This document shows, in pieces, positions 7,879 through 22,268 of a stretch of DNA of 64,000 bases (position 1 is the stretch's first letter; every line of letters begins with the position of its first letter). This stretch comes from Demequina maris (GTDB taxonomy: Bacteria; Actinomycetota; Actinomycetes; Actinomycetales; Demequinaceae). The notes under the pieces are model-generated. The model worked only from the letters and a program-made list of their open reading frames with translations, made no database searches and had not been told where the DNA came from. Made by a program: the position numbers and the translations under genes. Location: the NCBI RefSeq assembly GCF_000971155.1, contig NZ_BBLX01000011.1, positions 1-64,000 on the forward strand, given 5' to 3'.

Positions 7879-10380
7879 ATGAAGCTGGTCGTCGTCGGCG
7901 GTGTCGCCGCCGGAGCATCCACCGCCGCGCGGGCGCGGCGCCTCGACGAGTCGGCGGAGATCGTCGTCTTCGAGCGCGGGCACCACGTCTCGTTCGCGAA
8001 CTGCGGCCTCCCGTACCACGTGGGCGAGGTGATCTCCGAGCGCTCCCGCCTGCTGCTGCAGACGCCCGAGAGCCTGCGCGAGTCCCTCAACATCGACGTC
8101 CGCATCGCCACGGAGATCGTCGCGATCGACCGCAAGAAGAAGACGGTCACCGCGCGCGAGGTCGACACCGGCAAGGAGTACACCGAGTCCTACGACAAGC
8201 TCGCGCTGTGCATGGGCGCCGAGGCCGTGCGCCCGCCGCTGCCCGGCATCGACCACCCCGCCGTGGAGGTGCTGCGCCGCATCGGCGACATGGACCGCAT
8301 CAAGGCCCGCCTCGACGCGGCGCTCGCCGCCCAGAAGGCCGGCAAGCGCGGCACGGTGACCGCGGTCGTCGTCGGCGCCGGCTACATCGGCCTCGAGATG
8401 GCGGAGAACCTCCACCACCGCGGCGTGCGCGTCGACGTGGTCGAGCTGTCCGACCAGATCCTCCCGCCCGTCGACCACGAGATCGCCACCCCGGTCGAGC
8501 AGCACCTCCGCATGCGCGGTATCGGGCTGCACCTGTCGACCGCCGCGGCCGCCTTCCAGGCGCTGTCCGACAACGACGGCGAGGACCGGGTGAGCGTCGA
8601 GCTCAACTCCGGCACCGTGCTGAAGGCCGACCTCGTCATCCTCGCGGCGGGCGTCAAGCCCGCCGTGGAGCTCGTCAAGGCGGCGGGCATCGAGCTCGGC
8701 GAGCGCGGCGGCATCAAGGTCGACACCCACATGCAGACGTCCGACAAGGACATCTACGCCGCGGGCGACGCCGTCGAGACGCCGCACCCCGTGCTGCCCG
8801 GCCAGTACCTCGCCCCGCTCGCGGGCCCCGCGAACCGCCAGGCCCGCGTCGCCGCCGAGAACATCTGCGGCCGCGACACCGAGTACAAGAGCACGCAGGG
8901 CACCAGCATCGTCAAGGTCTTCGACATGGTCGCGGGCGGCACCGGCGCCACCAAGCGCCAGCTCGACGCCGCGGGCGTCGACTACCGCGTGGTGCACGTC
9001 CACCCGTCGGGCCACGCCGGCTACTACCCCGGCACCGCGATGATGCACATCAAGCTGCTCTTCTCGCCCACCGACGGCACCGTGCTCGGCGCCCAGGCCT
9101 GCGGCTTCGACGGCGTCGACAAGCGCCTCGACGTGCTCGCGATGGCGATCCGCGCCGGCCTCACGGTCTTCGACCTCGAGGAGCAGGAGCTCGCGTACGC
9201 CCCGCCGTTCGGCTCCGCCAAGGACCCGGTGAACATGGCCGGCTTCGTCGCCGCCAACACCATCCGCGGCGACTTCACCCTCTGGTACGCGGAGGAGTGG
9301 CCGCTCGAGGACGGCGCGCGCCTCGTCGACGTGCGCACGCCGGAGGAGTACGGCATCCACCACCTGCCGGGCGCTGAGTCCGTGCCGTTGGCCACGTTCC
9401 GCGAGGCCGTCAAGTCGTGGACCGACAAGGACCAGCCGATCCGCCTCTACTGCGCGGTGGGCTTCCGCTCGTACCTCGCGCACCGGATCCTCGTCCAGAA
9501 CGGCTTCACGGACGTCAAGACGCTGTCCGGCGGATCGACCACGTACGGCCACGTCCACGACAACCCGGCCGACCAGTACTCGGCGCAGCCGCCGATGGAG
9601 AACTACGCGGAGAAGGTGTCGGTCGCCTCGGCCGTCGCCGCCGCGACCGGCCAGCTGACCGAGCTCGACTGCACCGGCCTCGCGTGCCCCGGCCCGATCA
9701 TGCGCCTCGCGGACGCCATGAAGAAGGCCGACGCGGGCGACGAGGTGCGCGTCACCGTGTCCGACCCGGGCTTCGCGCTCGACGGGCCCGCGTGGGCCGC
9801 CAAGAACGGCCACACGCTGGTCAGCCTCGACCCCAAGGGCCCCGGCTTCGTCGGCACGTTCCGCAAGGGCGGCGTCGAGCCGGTCCAGACGGGCAAGGCC
9901 GCCGGCGGCCGCAACAAGACCTCGATGGTCGTGTTCTCGGGCGACCTCGACAAGGTCCTCGCGGCCTTCATCATCGCCAACGGCGCGGTCGCCATGGGCG
10001 ACGAGGTGTCGATGTTCTTCACCTTCTGGGGCCTCAACGCCCTGCGCAAGACGGACCCGCCGAAGCGCGAGAAGAAGGCGATGGACAAGATGTTCGGCGC
10101 CATGATGCCGCGCGGCGCGGAGAAGCTGACCCTGTCGCAGATGCACATGGCCGGCGCGGGCACCGCGATGATCAAGAACGTCATGAAGCAGAACGACGTC
10201 CCGTCGCTGCCCGAGCTCATCAAGTCGGCGCAGGACAACGGCGCCCGCCTGCTCGGCTGCACGATGACGATGGACCTGCTGGGCATGACGCAGTCCGACC
10301 TGCTCGACGGCGTCGAGCTGGCCGGCGTCGCGACCTTCCTCGGAGAGGCGAACGAGTCCGGCACCACGCTGTTCATCTGA
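7879..10380 (+). CDS. CoA-disulfide reductase-rhodanese-TusA-DsrE fusion
   Basis: An 833-residue four-domain protein. Residues 1-~450 are an FAD/NAD(P)H disulfide reductase of the CoA-disulfide/persulfide reductase type, with GGVAAGASTA at the N-terminus and the redox Cys42 in SFANCGLPYH. Residues ~475-550 are a rhodanese with active loop CAVGFRS (C525). Residues ~595-645 are a TusA domain with CPGP (C603). From ~680 to the end is a DsrE/F-like domain with C794 in GCTMTMD. Each domain binds or passes sulfane sulfur, so the protein probably relays and reduces persulfide or polysulfide. AGGGAAC precedes the ATG. The upstream operator suggests sulfide or persulfide induction. Confidence 0.93.
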   Translation: MKLVVVGGVAAGASTAARARRLDESAEIVVFERGHHVSFANCGLPYHVGEVISERSRLLLQTPESLRESLNIDVRIATEIVAIDRKKKTVTAREVDTGKEYTESYDKLALCMGAEAVRPPLPGIDHPAVEVLRRIGDMDRIKARLDAALAAQKAGKRGTVTAVVVGAGYIGLEMAENLHHRGVRVDVVELSDQILPPVDHEIATPVEQHLRMRGIGLHLSTAAAAFQALSDNDGEDRVSVELNSGTVLKADLVILAAGVKPAVELVKAAGIELGERGGIKVDTHMQTSDKDIYAAGDAVETPHPVLPGQYLAPLAGPANRQARVAAENICGRDTEYKSTQGTSIVKVFDMVAGGTGATKRQLDAAGVDYRVVHVHPSGHAGYYPGTAMMHIKLLFSPTDGTVLGAQACGFDGVDKRLDVLAMAIRAGLTVFDLEEQELAYAPPFGSAKDPVNMAGFVAANTIRGDFTLWYAEEWPLEDGARLVDVRTPEEYGIHHLPGAESVPLATFREAVKSWTDKDQPIRLYCAVGFRSYLAHRILVQNGFTDVKTLSGGSTTYGHVHDNPADQYSAQPPMENYAEKVSVASAVAAATGQLTELDCTGLACPGPIMRLADAMKKADAGDEVRVTVSDPGFALDGPAWAAKNGHTLVSLDPKGPGFVGTFRKGGVEPVQTGKAAGGRNKTSMVVFSGDLDKVLAAFIIANGAVAMGDEVSMFFTFWGLNALRKTDPPKREKKAMDKMFGAMMPRGAEKLTLSQMHMAGAGTAMIKNVMKQNDVPSLPELIKSAQDNGARLLGCTMTMDLLGMTQSDLLDGVELAGVATFLGEANESGTTLFI

Positions 10381-10404
10381 TCCGGCGACCGCAGCCGACA
10401 GCAC

Positions 10405-10434
10405 GAAGGCCCCGGGGAGATCCCCGGGGCCTTC
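10405..10434. terminator. Shared terminator between convergent genes
   Basis: A 14-bp perfect inverted repeat (GAAGGCCCCGGGGA at 10405-10418 and its complement at 10421-10434) sits between the two convergent genes and can serve both strands. Confidence 0.75.
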
Positions 10435-10456
10435 CGCATGCGTGGGCGCGGGCGGG

Positions 10457-12694
10457 TCAGACCGAGACGCGCTGAAGCGCCTCGAGCATGCGCTCGACCG
10501 TCTCGCGGCCGCGCCCGGGCGCCGTGAAGTCGGCGATCTTGACCATCGGCATCTGCAGCATCATCCCCGCCATCGCCTCGTCCTCGAACAGCGAGGCGCC
10601 GCCTTCGGACGCGCCCGCGGACGCGACCTCGGCGAGCACCTGGGCGCCCTCGGGGTGCGCCAGCCAGTCGCCGTAGTTGGAGTCGATGTCGAGGGCCGGG
10701 GTCACGGGAGGCACGTCGAGCGCGATGGTGCGGGCGGCGACGATGTCGCGCGACGAGCGGCCCACCTCGATGACGTAGTCGCCCGGCTCGACGGTCCAGC
10801 CCGCGGCGCCCCAGTACGCGAAGGCGCGCTCGTCGAGCTCGAGCGTGACGACCGTGGACTCGCCCGGGTCGAGCGTCACCTTCTCGAAGGCGCGGAGCTC
10901 GCGCACCGGGCGGTCGACGCCCGCCACCGGGTCGCCGACGTACACCTGGACGACGTCCGAGCCGCGGCGCGCGCCGGTGTTGGTGACCGAGACGCGGACG
11001 GTCGCGGCGGCGACCCCGGCGTCGGGCACGTCCACCGCGAGCAGCTCGTGCGCGAAGGTCGTGTAGGACAGGCCGTGACCGAACGGGAAGGCCACATCGC
11101 GGTCGGTCGCGTCGTACCAGCGGTAGCCGATGTAGACGCGCTCGCCGTGGCGGACCACCTTGTCGCCGCCGGGCCAGTTCACGTACGCGGGGGTGTGCTG
11201 CAGGCGCCACGGGACGGTCTCGGTCAGGCGCCCGCCCGGCTCGGCGTCGCCGAAGAGGATCTGCGCGAGCGCGGATCCACCCGCCTGCCCCGCGAGCCAC
11301 ATGTCGAGGATCGCGGGCGCCTTGCCGACGACGTCCTCGAGCGACACCACGGAGCCGTGGGACAGGACGACGACGACCCGCGGGTTGGCCGCCGCGACGG
11401 CCGCGAGGGTGTCGAGCTGCACCTGCGGCAGGTCCATGTGCTCGCGGTCCCAGCCCTCGGACTCGACGGCGTCCGGCAGGCCGAGCATCAGCACCACGAC
11501 CTCGGCCCGCGCGGCCGCGTCGACCGCCGCGGCCAGCATCGTCCCGTCGCCCTCCCCGTCGAGCCTGAACGCGGGCGCATACGTGACGTCGCGCCCGGTC
11601 GCCGCCGCGATCGCCGCGAGAGGCTCGTCGAGGCGGGTCGGGTTCACGTGCGACGAACCCGCGCCCTGGTAGCGCGGCGCGGTCGCGAAGGGGCCGAGCA
11701 CGGCGATCTCGCCGCCCGCGTGCGCGAGGGGGAGGAGGTCGCCCTCGTTGGCGAGGAGCACCGCGGAGTCCGCGGCGATCTCTCGGGCGAGCGCGTGGTG
11801 CGCGTCGACGTCGAACGGGGCCTCGGCGGTGCGGGCGGCGCGCAGGCGCGCGTGCACGTCGACGATGCGCTGGACGGCCTGGTCGAGAACGGCCTCGTCG
11901 AGGCTGCCGTCGCGGACAGCCGCGACGACGGTCGCGGGCCCCGCCTCGCCGGTGCTCGGCATGGTCAGGTCGAGGCCCGCCTTGAGCGCCGCGACCGGGT
12001 CCCACGTGGCGCCCCAGTCCGAGACGACGTAGCCCTCGTACCCCCACTCGTCGCGCAGGACGTCGGTGAGCAGCCAGCGGTGCTCGGACGCCCGGACGCC
12101 GTTGATGCGGTTGTACGAGCACATCACGGTCGCGGGCTGCGCCTGCTTGACCACGCGCTCGAACGCCGGCAGGTAGATCTCGCGCAGCGTGCGCTCGTCG
12201 ACCTCGGCGCTGACGCGCATGCGGTCGGTCTCCTGGCTGTTCGCCGCGAAGTGCTTGACGGACGCGCCCACGCCGAGCGCCTGGAGTCCCGAGATCCACG
12301 CCGCGCCGAGCTCGCCCGCGAGCAGCGGGTCCTCGGAGAAGTACTCGAAGTTGCGGCCGCCCAGGGGCGAGCGCTTCATGTTGACGCCCGGCCCGAGGAG
12401 GACATCCACCTCCTCGCGGCGGCACTCCGCGGCGAGCGCGGCGCCCATGCGCGACAGCAGCGCACGGTTCCAGGACGAGCCCGTCGCGGCCGCGGTCGGG
12501 AACGCGGTCGCGGGCACCGACTGGTTGATGCCGAGGTGGTCCGCGCCCTCCGCCTGCTTGCGCAGGCCGTGCGGCCCGTCCGTGAGCAGCGCCGCGGGGA
12601 TGCCCTTGTCGGGGATCCCCACCGTCGTCCAGAAGTCGGCCCCGAACACGAGGCGCGCCTTCTCCTCGAGGGTGAGGGTGCTGATGTCTGACAT
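10457..12694 (-). CDS. Glycoside hydrolase family 3 (beta-glucosidase type)
   Basis: A 745-residue GH3 enzyme without a signal peptide, so probably cytoplasmic. The N-terminal TIM barrel shows the substrate-binding GGRNFEYFSEDP and KHFA motifs (~residue 148) and the nucleophile Asp226 in GYVVSDWG. The alpha/beta sandwich and a C-terminal fibronectin III-like domain follow. GH3 enzymes hydrolyse terminal beta-glucosides or related sugars; the exact substrate is not readable. AAGGAGA lies 7 bases before the ATG. It diverges from a LacI-type regulator that probably controls it. Confidence 0.93.
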   Translation of the reverse strand: MSDISTLTLEEKARLVFGADFWTTVGIPDKGIPAALLTDGPHGLRKQAEGADHLGINQSVPATAFPTAAATGSSWNRALLSRMGAALAAECRREEVDVLLGPGVNMKRSPLGGRNFEYFSEDPLLAGELGAAWISGLQALGVGASVKHFAANSQETDRMRVSAEVDERTLREIYLPAFERVVKQAQPATVMCSYNRINGVRASEHRWLLTDVLRDEWGYEGYVVSDWGATWDPVAALKAGLDLTMPSTGEAGPATVVAAVRDGSLDEAVLDQAVQRIVDVHARLRAARTAEAPFDVDAHHALAREIAADSAVLLANEGDLLPLAHAGGEIAVLGPFATAPRYQGAGSSHVNPTRLDEPLAAIAAATGRDVTYAPAFRLDGEGDGTMLAAAVDAAARAEVVVLMLGLPDAVESEGWDREHMDLPQVQLDTLAAVAAANPRVVVVLSHGSVVSLEDVVGKAPAILDMWLAGQAGGSALAQILFGDAEPGGRLTETVPWRLQHTPAYVNWPGGDKVVRHGERVYIGYRWYDATDRDVAFPFGHGLSYTTFAHELLAVDVPDAGVAAATVRVSVTNTGARRGSDVVQVYVGDPVAGVDRPVRELRAFEKVTLDPGESTVVTLELDERAFAYWGAAGWTVEPGDYVIEVGRSSRDIVAARTIALDVPPVTPALDIDSNYGDWLAHPEGAQVLAEVASAGASEGGASLFEDEAMAGMMLQMPMVKIADFTAPGRGRETVERMLEALQRVSV

Positions 12695-12843
12695 CGATGT
12701 CTCCTTGTGTGACGCCGGTGGGGGTGGGGCGCGCCTCGGGCCCTGGTGCGCGACCGGGGTGCGGCCGTCCGAGCTTCGGGGCGCATCTTCCCGGCGGCGT
12801 CCTCGCCGACCGGATCGCTGATGCGCTTAAGTTGTGGGCGCCA

Positions 12844-12857
12844 CTCTAAACGTTTCG
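12844..12857. promoter_or_regulatory. LacI-type operator between the GH3 gene and its regulator
   Basis: The palindrome AAACGTTT (12848-12855) has the central CpG typical of LacI-family operators and lies 30 bp upstream of the lacI-type start, in the divergent promoter region. It is inferred from pattern and position. Confidence 0.55.
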
Positions 12858-12885
12858 CGTGGCGCGCGCAAGATAGGGTGCGGGT

Positions 12886-13887
12886 ATGCCAGGGGCCACC
12901 CGCGTCAAGGCGAGCGACGTCGCCGCCGCCGCCGGCGTGTCCGCCGCGACCGTCAGCTACGTGCTCAACGACACCCCCGGCCAGACAATCACCGAGTCGA
13001 CCCGGGCGCGGGTGCTCGAGGCGGCGCGCAGCCTCGGCTATGTGCCGCACGCGGCCGCCGCGGCGCTGGCGCGCGGGTCCTCCGGGATCGTGGTCATCGA
13101 CTTCTCCGAGGTGCCGTTCGGCGCGCTCGTCGGCGCCATGGCGGCGGAGCTCTCGGACGCCGTGCAGGAGGCGGGCCTCGTGCCCATCGTGGAGCTCGGC
13201 GGCCGGTCGAGCGACGGTCACGCCAACCTGCTCGCCCTCGCGCGCGCGACCCGTCCGCGCGCCGTCGTCACGATGGCGATGCTCGAGCCGCCCGTGGCGG
13301 AGGAGCTCACCTCGCTGGGCGTGCCGCTCCTGCTCAGCGTCATGCCCGAGTCGTACGACATCGCGCGGATCATGCACGACGCCGCGGTGGTGCAGGTCGA
13401 GCACCTGGCATCCCTCGGCCACACGCGGCTCGCCTACGCGCCGCCGCCGACACCCGGGCTCGAGGCCCTGGACCAGGAGCGCTGGCGGGGCGTCGCGGAT
13501 GCCGCGGGCCGGCTCGGCGTCGAGGCGTCACGGCTGGAGGCGGCGACCGACGTCGCGGCGGCGGTCGCCGCGGTCGAGCGCGCGCGGGCGGATGGCGCCA
13601 CCGCGATCGCCGCCTACAACGACGAGGTGGCCCTCGCGATGCTCTCGGGCGCGCACCGTGCCGGCCTCCGGGTCCCCGCCGACCTGTCGATCATCGGGGT
13701 GGACGACACCCCGCAGTCCCAGTTCGCCGTGCCCGCCCTCGCCACGGTCGCCTACAGCTCCGCGGCCCTGATCCCGACGGGCGCGCTCGGCGACCTCCTC
13801 CACGGCACGGGTACCCACCAGCTCACGGCCGACGCGCCGTCGCAGCGGGTGATCGCGCGCGAGAGCACGGGCGCCCCGGCCGCGTGA
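12886..13887 (+). CDS. LacI-family transcriptional regulator
   Basis: A 333-residue regulator. Residues 7-50 form the LacI helix-turn-helix and hinge (VKASDVAAAAGVSAATVSY, then the YVPHAAAAAL hinge region). The remainder is a periplasmic-binding-protein-like sensor domain. It is divergent from the GH3 glycosidase, so a local sugar-responsive repressor is the natural reading; the effector is unknown. Confidence 0.92.
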   Translation: MPGATRVKASDVAAAAGVSAATVSYVLNDTPGQTITESTRARVLEAARSLGYVPHAAAAALARGSSGIVVIDFSEVPFGALVGAMAAELSDAVQEAGLVPIVELGGRSSDGHANLLALARATRPRAVVTMAMLEPPVAEELTSLGVPLLLSVMPESYDIARIMHDAAVVQVEHLASLGHTRLAYAPPPTPGLEALDQERWRGVADAAGRLGVEASRLEAATDVAAAVAAVERARADGATAIAAYNDEVALAMLSGAHRAGLRVPADLSIIGVDDTPQSQFAVPALATVAYSSAALIPTGALGDLLHGTGTHQLTADAPSQRVIARESTGAPAA

Positions 13888-13911
13888 CGGACGCCCCGGT
13901 GCCCCGGCGGA

Positions 13912-14430
13912 TCAGCCGAACGTCACCGTGACGTAGCCGTCGGCGAGGTTCACGCGAGCGGGCCATCCCGCGCGGGTCTGCACCACGAAGGTGCTGCCCT
14001 CGCGCACCAGCAGCCCGTGCTCCGCGTAGTAGGCCTCGAGCTCGGACTCGCTGACGTCGACCGCCGTCGCCACGCCCTCACGCACCGCCTCGACCTGGCC
14101 GTCGAACGGCCAGGGGATCGCGGCGACGACCTCGGGGCCCTGGACGACGAGCCACTCCAGCGGATCGGCGACCGCGTCAGCCGTCTCGGCGACGGCGGGC
14201 GGGTCGTCGTCGACCGCCACGAGGACGGCGACCGAGGGCGCCGCCCCCGGCTCGCCGGCACCGGACGTGGGCAGCGTCGCGACGCTCGCCGCGAGGACGC
14301 CCGACATGGCGGCGACGGAGGCCACGGCGAGGCCGGCGGCGTGGGCGGGCCTGGCCTGCCACCGCAGCACCGAGGCTCCTGCCAGCGTGATCGCGAGCAG
14401 CAGCCCCGTCAGCACGAATCCGGCGCCCAT
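13912..14430 (-). CDS. Small membrane-anchored protein of unknown function
   Basis: A 172-residue reading from ATG 14430, with GGGGGTG a few bases upstream. Two hydrophobic segments occur at the N-terminus (MGAGFVLTGLLLAITLAG and AAGLAVASVAAMSGVLAA). A short Pro/Ala linker and a ~100-residue soluble C-terminal part follow (from about SVAVLVAVDDDPP). No family was recognised. Without the upstream frameshift it would be a separate gene 62 bp after the hydrolase, probably in the same operon. Confidence 0.6.
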   Translation of the reverse strand: MGAGFVLTGLLLAITLAGASVLRWQARPAHAAGLAVASVAAMSGVLAASVATLPTSGAGEPGAAPSVAVLVAVDDDPPAVAETADAVADPLEWLVVQGPEVVAAIPWPFDGQVEAVREGVATAVDVSESELEAYYAEHGLLVREGSTFVVQTRAGWPARVNLADGYVTVTFG

Positions 14431-15489
14431 GATCACCCCCGATTCGCACGCTACCAGCGGCTTCTCAGGTGCGCGCGGGCGGGGACGCCGGGTCAGATCG
14501 CGGGTGCGTCGCGGCGGTGCGGGCGAAGCGCTGAGTCGACGAAGCTCCCGACTGCCGCCAGGTAGCGCGCGGGGGACGGCCGTGCTGAGGGCGAGGTCGT
14601 GGACGGCCCCGGCGATCACGAGCCGCCTCGCGCGGGCCCCGAGGCCGGACAGCATGGGCTCGATCGCCTTCACCTCCACCACCGTGTCCTGGCTCCCGAG
14701 CCGAGAGTTGTCGAGTCGATCCGGGCCGGAGGAGTCGGACGATGCGACGAGCACCGGGACGCCGATCGGCAGGCCCCGCGCGGCGCGCCTCTGCGCGGCG
14801 TGGGTCGCGGCCAGCCATCCCGCGGTCGCGCCGACGCCCTCGGGGTCCTTCCACGCGGTGTCGAACGTCCAGCCCCGTGCGAGGAGTCCGGCGGTGTACG
14901 GCGAGCGCGCCGGATCCACGACCATCCGAGGAAGGACGCGCGCGACCGCAGGCATGCAGGCCAGCAGTGCGCGCTGGGACGCCGACAGCACGAGCCCGTA
15001 GAACGGACCGTCCAGGATCAGGCCGGCGAGGGCGGGGTGCGGTCGGTCGCTCGCCCAGACCGTGGCTGCGAGGCCTCCGGTCGAGTGCGCGTGCACGACC
15101 AGCGGCAGCGTGCCGAGGCCCCGCGCCGCCGCATCGTCACACGCCGCCGTCGCGGCGTCGGCGATGTCGTCGGCCAGCTCGTCGATGTGGGCGATGTGGT
15201 GCGGCTGGTTGCCCGGCCGCAGCGAGCGGCCGGCGCGACGCATGTCGACCGCGTACGTCACACACCCGGACTCGACGAGCGCGTCCGCGAGGTGCGTGGC
15301 GAAGAAGTAGTCGTTGTAGCCGTGGACGATCAACGCCACGGCGCGCGGCGACTCGGGGACCGCGACGCGGCGCACGAGCGTGCGGGTGAGCGCGCCGTCA
15401 GGCCTCCCCGCAGGCGCCGTGGACGGGGCACCCAGGTCCGCCGACTCGTAGCCCGCGAGGATGTCCGGGACCCACCACATCGTGTCCAT
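13912..15489 (-). CDS. Alpha/beta hydrolase, probable one-base frameshift fusing it to the next frame
   Basis: The open frame runs 525 codons, but two parts do not belong together. The first ~305 residues are an S33-type alpha/beta hydrolase: VHGYNDY oxyanion region, nucleophile serine in HAHSTGG, and catalytic histidine in AGAVHDLALS. Just after that the frame enters Arg/Pro-rich sequence. Removing one base from the five-G run at 14571-14575 restores a normal hydrolase tail (ARYLAAVGSFVDSAL) ending at TGA 14493. The continuation then belongs to a separate membrane-protein gene starting at 14430. The hydrolase is therefore either a real frameshift or a homopolymer sequencing error. Start ATG 15489; substrate unknown. 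Confidence 0.75.
   Translation of the reverse strand: MDTMWWVPDILAGYESADLGAPSTAPAGRPDGALTRTLVRRVAVPESPRAVALIVHGYNDYFFATHLADALVESGCVTYAVDMRRAGRSLRPGNQPHHIAHIDELADDIADAATAACDDAAARGLGTLPLVVHAHSTGGLAATVWASDRPHPALAGLILDGPFYGLVLSASQRALLACMPAVARVLPRMVVDPARSPYTAGLLARGWTFDTAWKDPEGVGATAGWLAATHAAQRRAARGLPIGVPVLVASSDSSGPDRLDNSRLGSQDTVVEVKAIEPMLSGLGARARRLVIAGAVHDLALSTAVPRALPGGSRELRRLSASPAPPRRTRDLTRRPRPRAPEKPLVACESGVIMGAGFVLTGLLLAITLAGASVLRWQARPAHAAGLAVASVAAMSGVLAASVATLPTSGAGEPGAAPSVAVLVAVDDDPPAVAETADAVADPLEWLVVQGPEVVAAIPWPFDGQVEAVREGVATAVDVSESELEAYYAEHGLLVREGSTFVVQTRAGWPARVNLADGYVTVTFG
14571..14575 (-). other. Putative frameshift site (homopolymer G5)
   Basis: Five consecutive G (C on the coding strand) mark where the hydrolase leaves its expected frame. 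In the -1-base reading the next 23 codons have G or C in 19 third positions and encode a typical hydrolase C-terminus; the literal frame has fewer G/C third positions and Arg-rich content. Confidence 0.65.
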
Positions 15490-15526
15490 CACCCGAGGAT
15501 AGGCGGCGGATGGCGGCCGAGACGCG

Positions 15527-15560
15527 GAAGGGGCCGGCCGCTTACGCGACCGGCCCCTTC
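15527..15560. terminator. Terminator downstream of gyrA
   Basis: A perfect 11-bp stem (GAAGGGGCCGG at 15527-15537 with 15550-15560) lies 15 bp past the gyrA stop, marking the end of the leftward replication operon. Confidence 0.8.
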
Positions 15561-15574
15561 TGATCAGCTCGGGA

Positions 15575-20560
<4,986 letters not shown>

Positions 20561-21151
20561 TCACCCGTAGGTATCGCGCGGACCGCGGCCCTTCACGGTG
20601 CGCGGGCCCTTGGTCCATGACCGGGCCGTGGGGCCGAGCACCTTGAGCTCCTTGACGATTTCCCGCCCGAACTCCTCGTTGATCCGGTGGCGGATCTGCC
20701 CCGACATCATTTGCAGCTGCGTCGCCCAGGCCGTCGACGTGGCCTTCACCGTCAGCACGCCCTCGTCGAAGCCGAGCGGCTCGCAGTGGTCGGCGATCCG
20801 GTCGCCGATGACGTCGCGCCAGCGGCCGGTCACCGACGACACCTCGATCTGCTCCGTCCACCCCATGCGCCGCAGCAGCGATGCCACCGCATCGCTCATC
20901 GGCTGCGGGTCCCGGCCGTTCGTGTACGGCTGGGTCGAGCGTCGCGCCTCCTCACGCTGGACCCGGCCGCGCTTGGCGCTCGTGCGGCGCGCGCCACGCT
21001 GGCGTGCGGCCTGACGCGCGCGCTCCATCGCCTCGCGGGCGAGCCGTGACGCGTCGCCGGGCACCAGCGGATCCTCGGCATCCTGGGTGCTGCCAGGGGT
21101 GACGTCCTCGCCGGCCTCGGCCGCCGCATCGTCCGGCCGCTCGTCACTCAT
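20561..21151 (-). CDS. dciA: DciA-type replication protein (DUF721)
   Basis: A 196-residue protein with a DUF721 domain over its C-terminal ~110 residues ([23 protein letters not shown], then [20 protein letters not shown]). DciA is the ancestral helicase operator that helps load DnaB in bacteria lacking DnaC/DnaI. The N-terminal ~80 residues are charged and Arg/Ala-rich. ATG overlaps the recF stop by 8 bases, so it is translated from the dnaN-recF message. This position between recF and gyrB is standard in actinobacteria. Confidence 0.9.
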   Translation of the reverse strand: MSDERPDDAAAEAGEDVTPGSTQDAEDPLVPGDASRLAREAMERARQAARQRGARRTSAKRGRVQREEARRSTQPYTNGRDPQPMSDAVASLLRRMGWTEQIEVSSVTGRWRDVIGDRIADHCEPLGFDEGVLTVKATSTAWATQLQMMSGQIRHRINEEFGREIVKELKVLGPTARSWTKGPRTVKGRGPRDTYG

Positions 21152-22268
21152 CGCCCACCCGGCCCTTCGTCACCGGGATGACCCGGCCCGCGAGGGCCTC
21201 AGGGACGTCCTCCGCGACGGCCGCGGTGATGAGCACCTGGCTCGCGCGCTCGAGCCTCGCGGCCAGCGCGGCGCGACGGCCGGCGTCGAGCTCGGCGAAC
21301 ACGTCATCGAGGATGAGGACCGGCTCGCCGTCGTCGTCGGAGTCGGGCCCGGTGTCCGACGTGAGCAGGTCGTACGTGCCGACGCGCAGCGCCAGGGCGC
21401 AGGACCAGGACTCGCCGTGGCTCGCGTAGCCCTTGGCGGGCATGCCGGCGAGCCGGATCTCGAGGTCGTCGCGATGGGGTCCCGCGAGGGTGACGCCACG
21501 GTCGAGCTCCTTGGGACGGACCTCCCGCAGGCGCTCGAGGAGCAGCTCGCCGATCTCGGCCGACGCCTCCGGCAGGTCATCTGCCAGGGACGTCGCATAG
21601 GAGATGGCACAGTCGCCGCCGTCGGGAGCGACATCCTGGTAGGCGGCCCAGACGTGCGGCGCGAGCGCCGCGACCGCGCGCAGCCGCGCCGCCACGATGC
21701 GTCCGCCGAGCTCCGCGAGCTTTTCGTCCCAGATGTCGAGCATGGTGAGGTCGCCGCGGGCGTGGCGGGCCGACTTCAGCATCGAGGTGCGCTGGCGCAG
21801 GACCCGCTCGTAGTCGGAGAGGTCGCCGGCGAGGGCCGGCTGCAGCGCGACGCACAGCTCGTCGAGGAACGCCCGCCGGCCCGACGGATCGCCCTTGACG
21901 AGCGCCAGGTCCTCGGGTGCGAACAGCACGGTCCGCAGGATCCCGATGAGGTCCCGCGGCCGTGCCGCGCCACGGTTGAGCCGCGCGGTGTTCGCCCGCC
22001 CCTGGTTCAGCGTGACCTCGAGCCCCAGCGACCGCCCGGCCTTCTCGACCTTCGCGCGCACGATGGCGCGCTCGGCGCCGAAGCGGATCAGCGGACCGTC
22101 GCTCGCGACGCGATGCGAGCCAAGGACGGACAAGTACCGGACCGCCTCGACGAGGTTGGTCTTGCCCTGGCCGTTGCGGCCGACGAACGTGGTGACGCCC
22201 GGTCCGAGCTCGACGTCTGCCTCGGGGTACGAGCGGAAGTCGGCGAGCTGGACGTGGGTGACGCGCAC
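21144..22268 (-). CDS. recF: DNA replication/repair protein RecF
   Basis: A 374-residue SMC-like ATPase that helps load RecA at gaps. The Walker A motif is GRNGQGKT (residues 30-37). The ABC-type signature region lies near [13 protein letters not shown], and Walker B is [14 protein letters not shown] at 22268 shares one base with the dnaN stop codon (TAGTG), which fixes the start through coupling since no separate ribosome site is seen. The gnd gene found between dnaN and recF in several actinobacteria is absent. Confidence 0.96.
   Translation of the reverse strand: MRVTHVQLADFRSYPEADVELGPGVTTFVGRNGQGKTNLVEAVRYLSVLGSHRVASDGPLIRFGAERAIVRAKVEKAGRSLGLEVTLNQGRANTARLNRGAARPRDLIGILRTVLFAPEDLALVKGDPSGRRAFLDELCVALQPALAGDLSDYERVLRQRTSMLKSARHARGDLTMLDIWDEKLAELGGRIVAARLRAVAALAPHVWAAYQDVAPDGGDCAISYATSLADDLPEASAEIGELLLERLREVRPKELDRGVTLAGPHRDDLEIRLAGMPAKGYASHGESWSCALALRVGTYDLLTSDTGPDSDDDGEPVLILDDVFAELDAGRRAALAARLERASQVLITAAVAEDVPEALAGRVIPVTKGRVGDE

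Noticed and set aside
7879..10380. Simple NADH oxidase or nitrite reductase
   Set aside because: The single redox cysteine plus rhodanese, TusA and DsrE domains point to persulfide chemistry.
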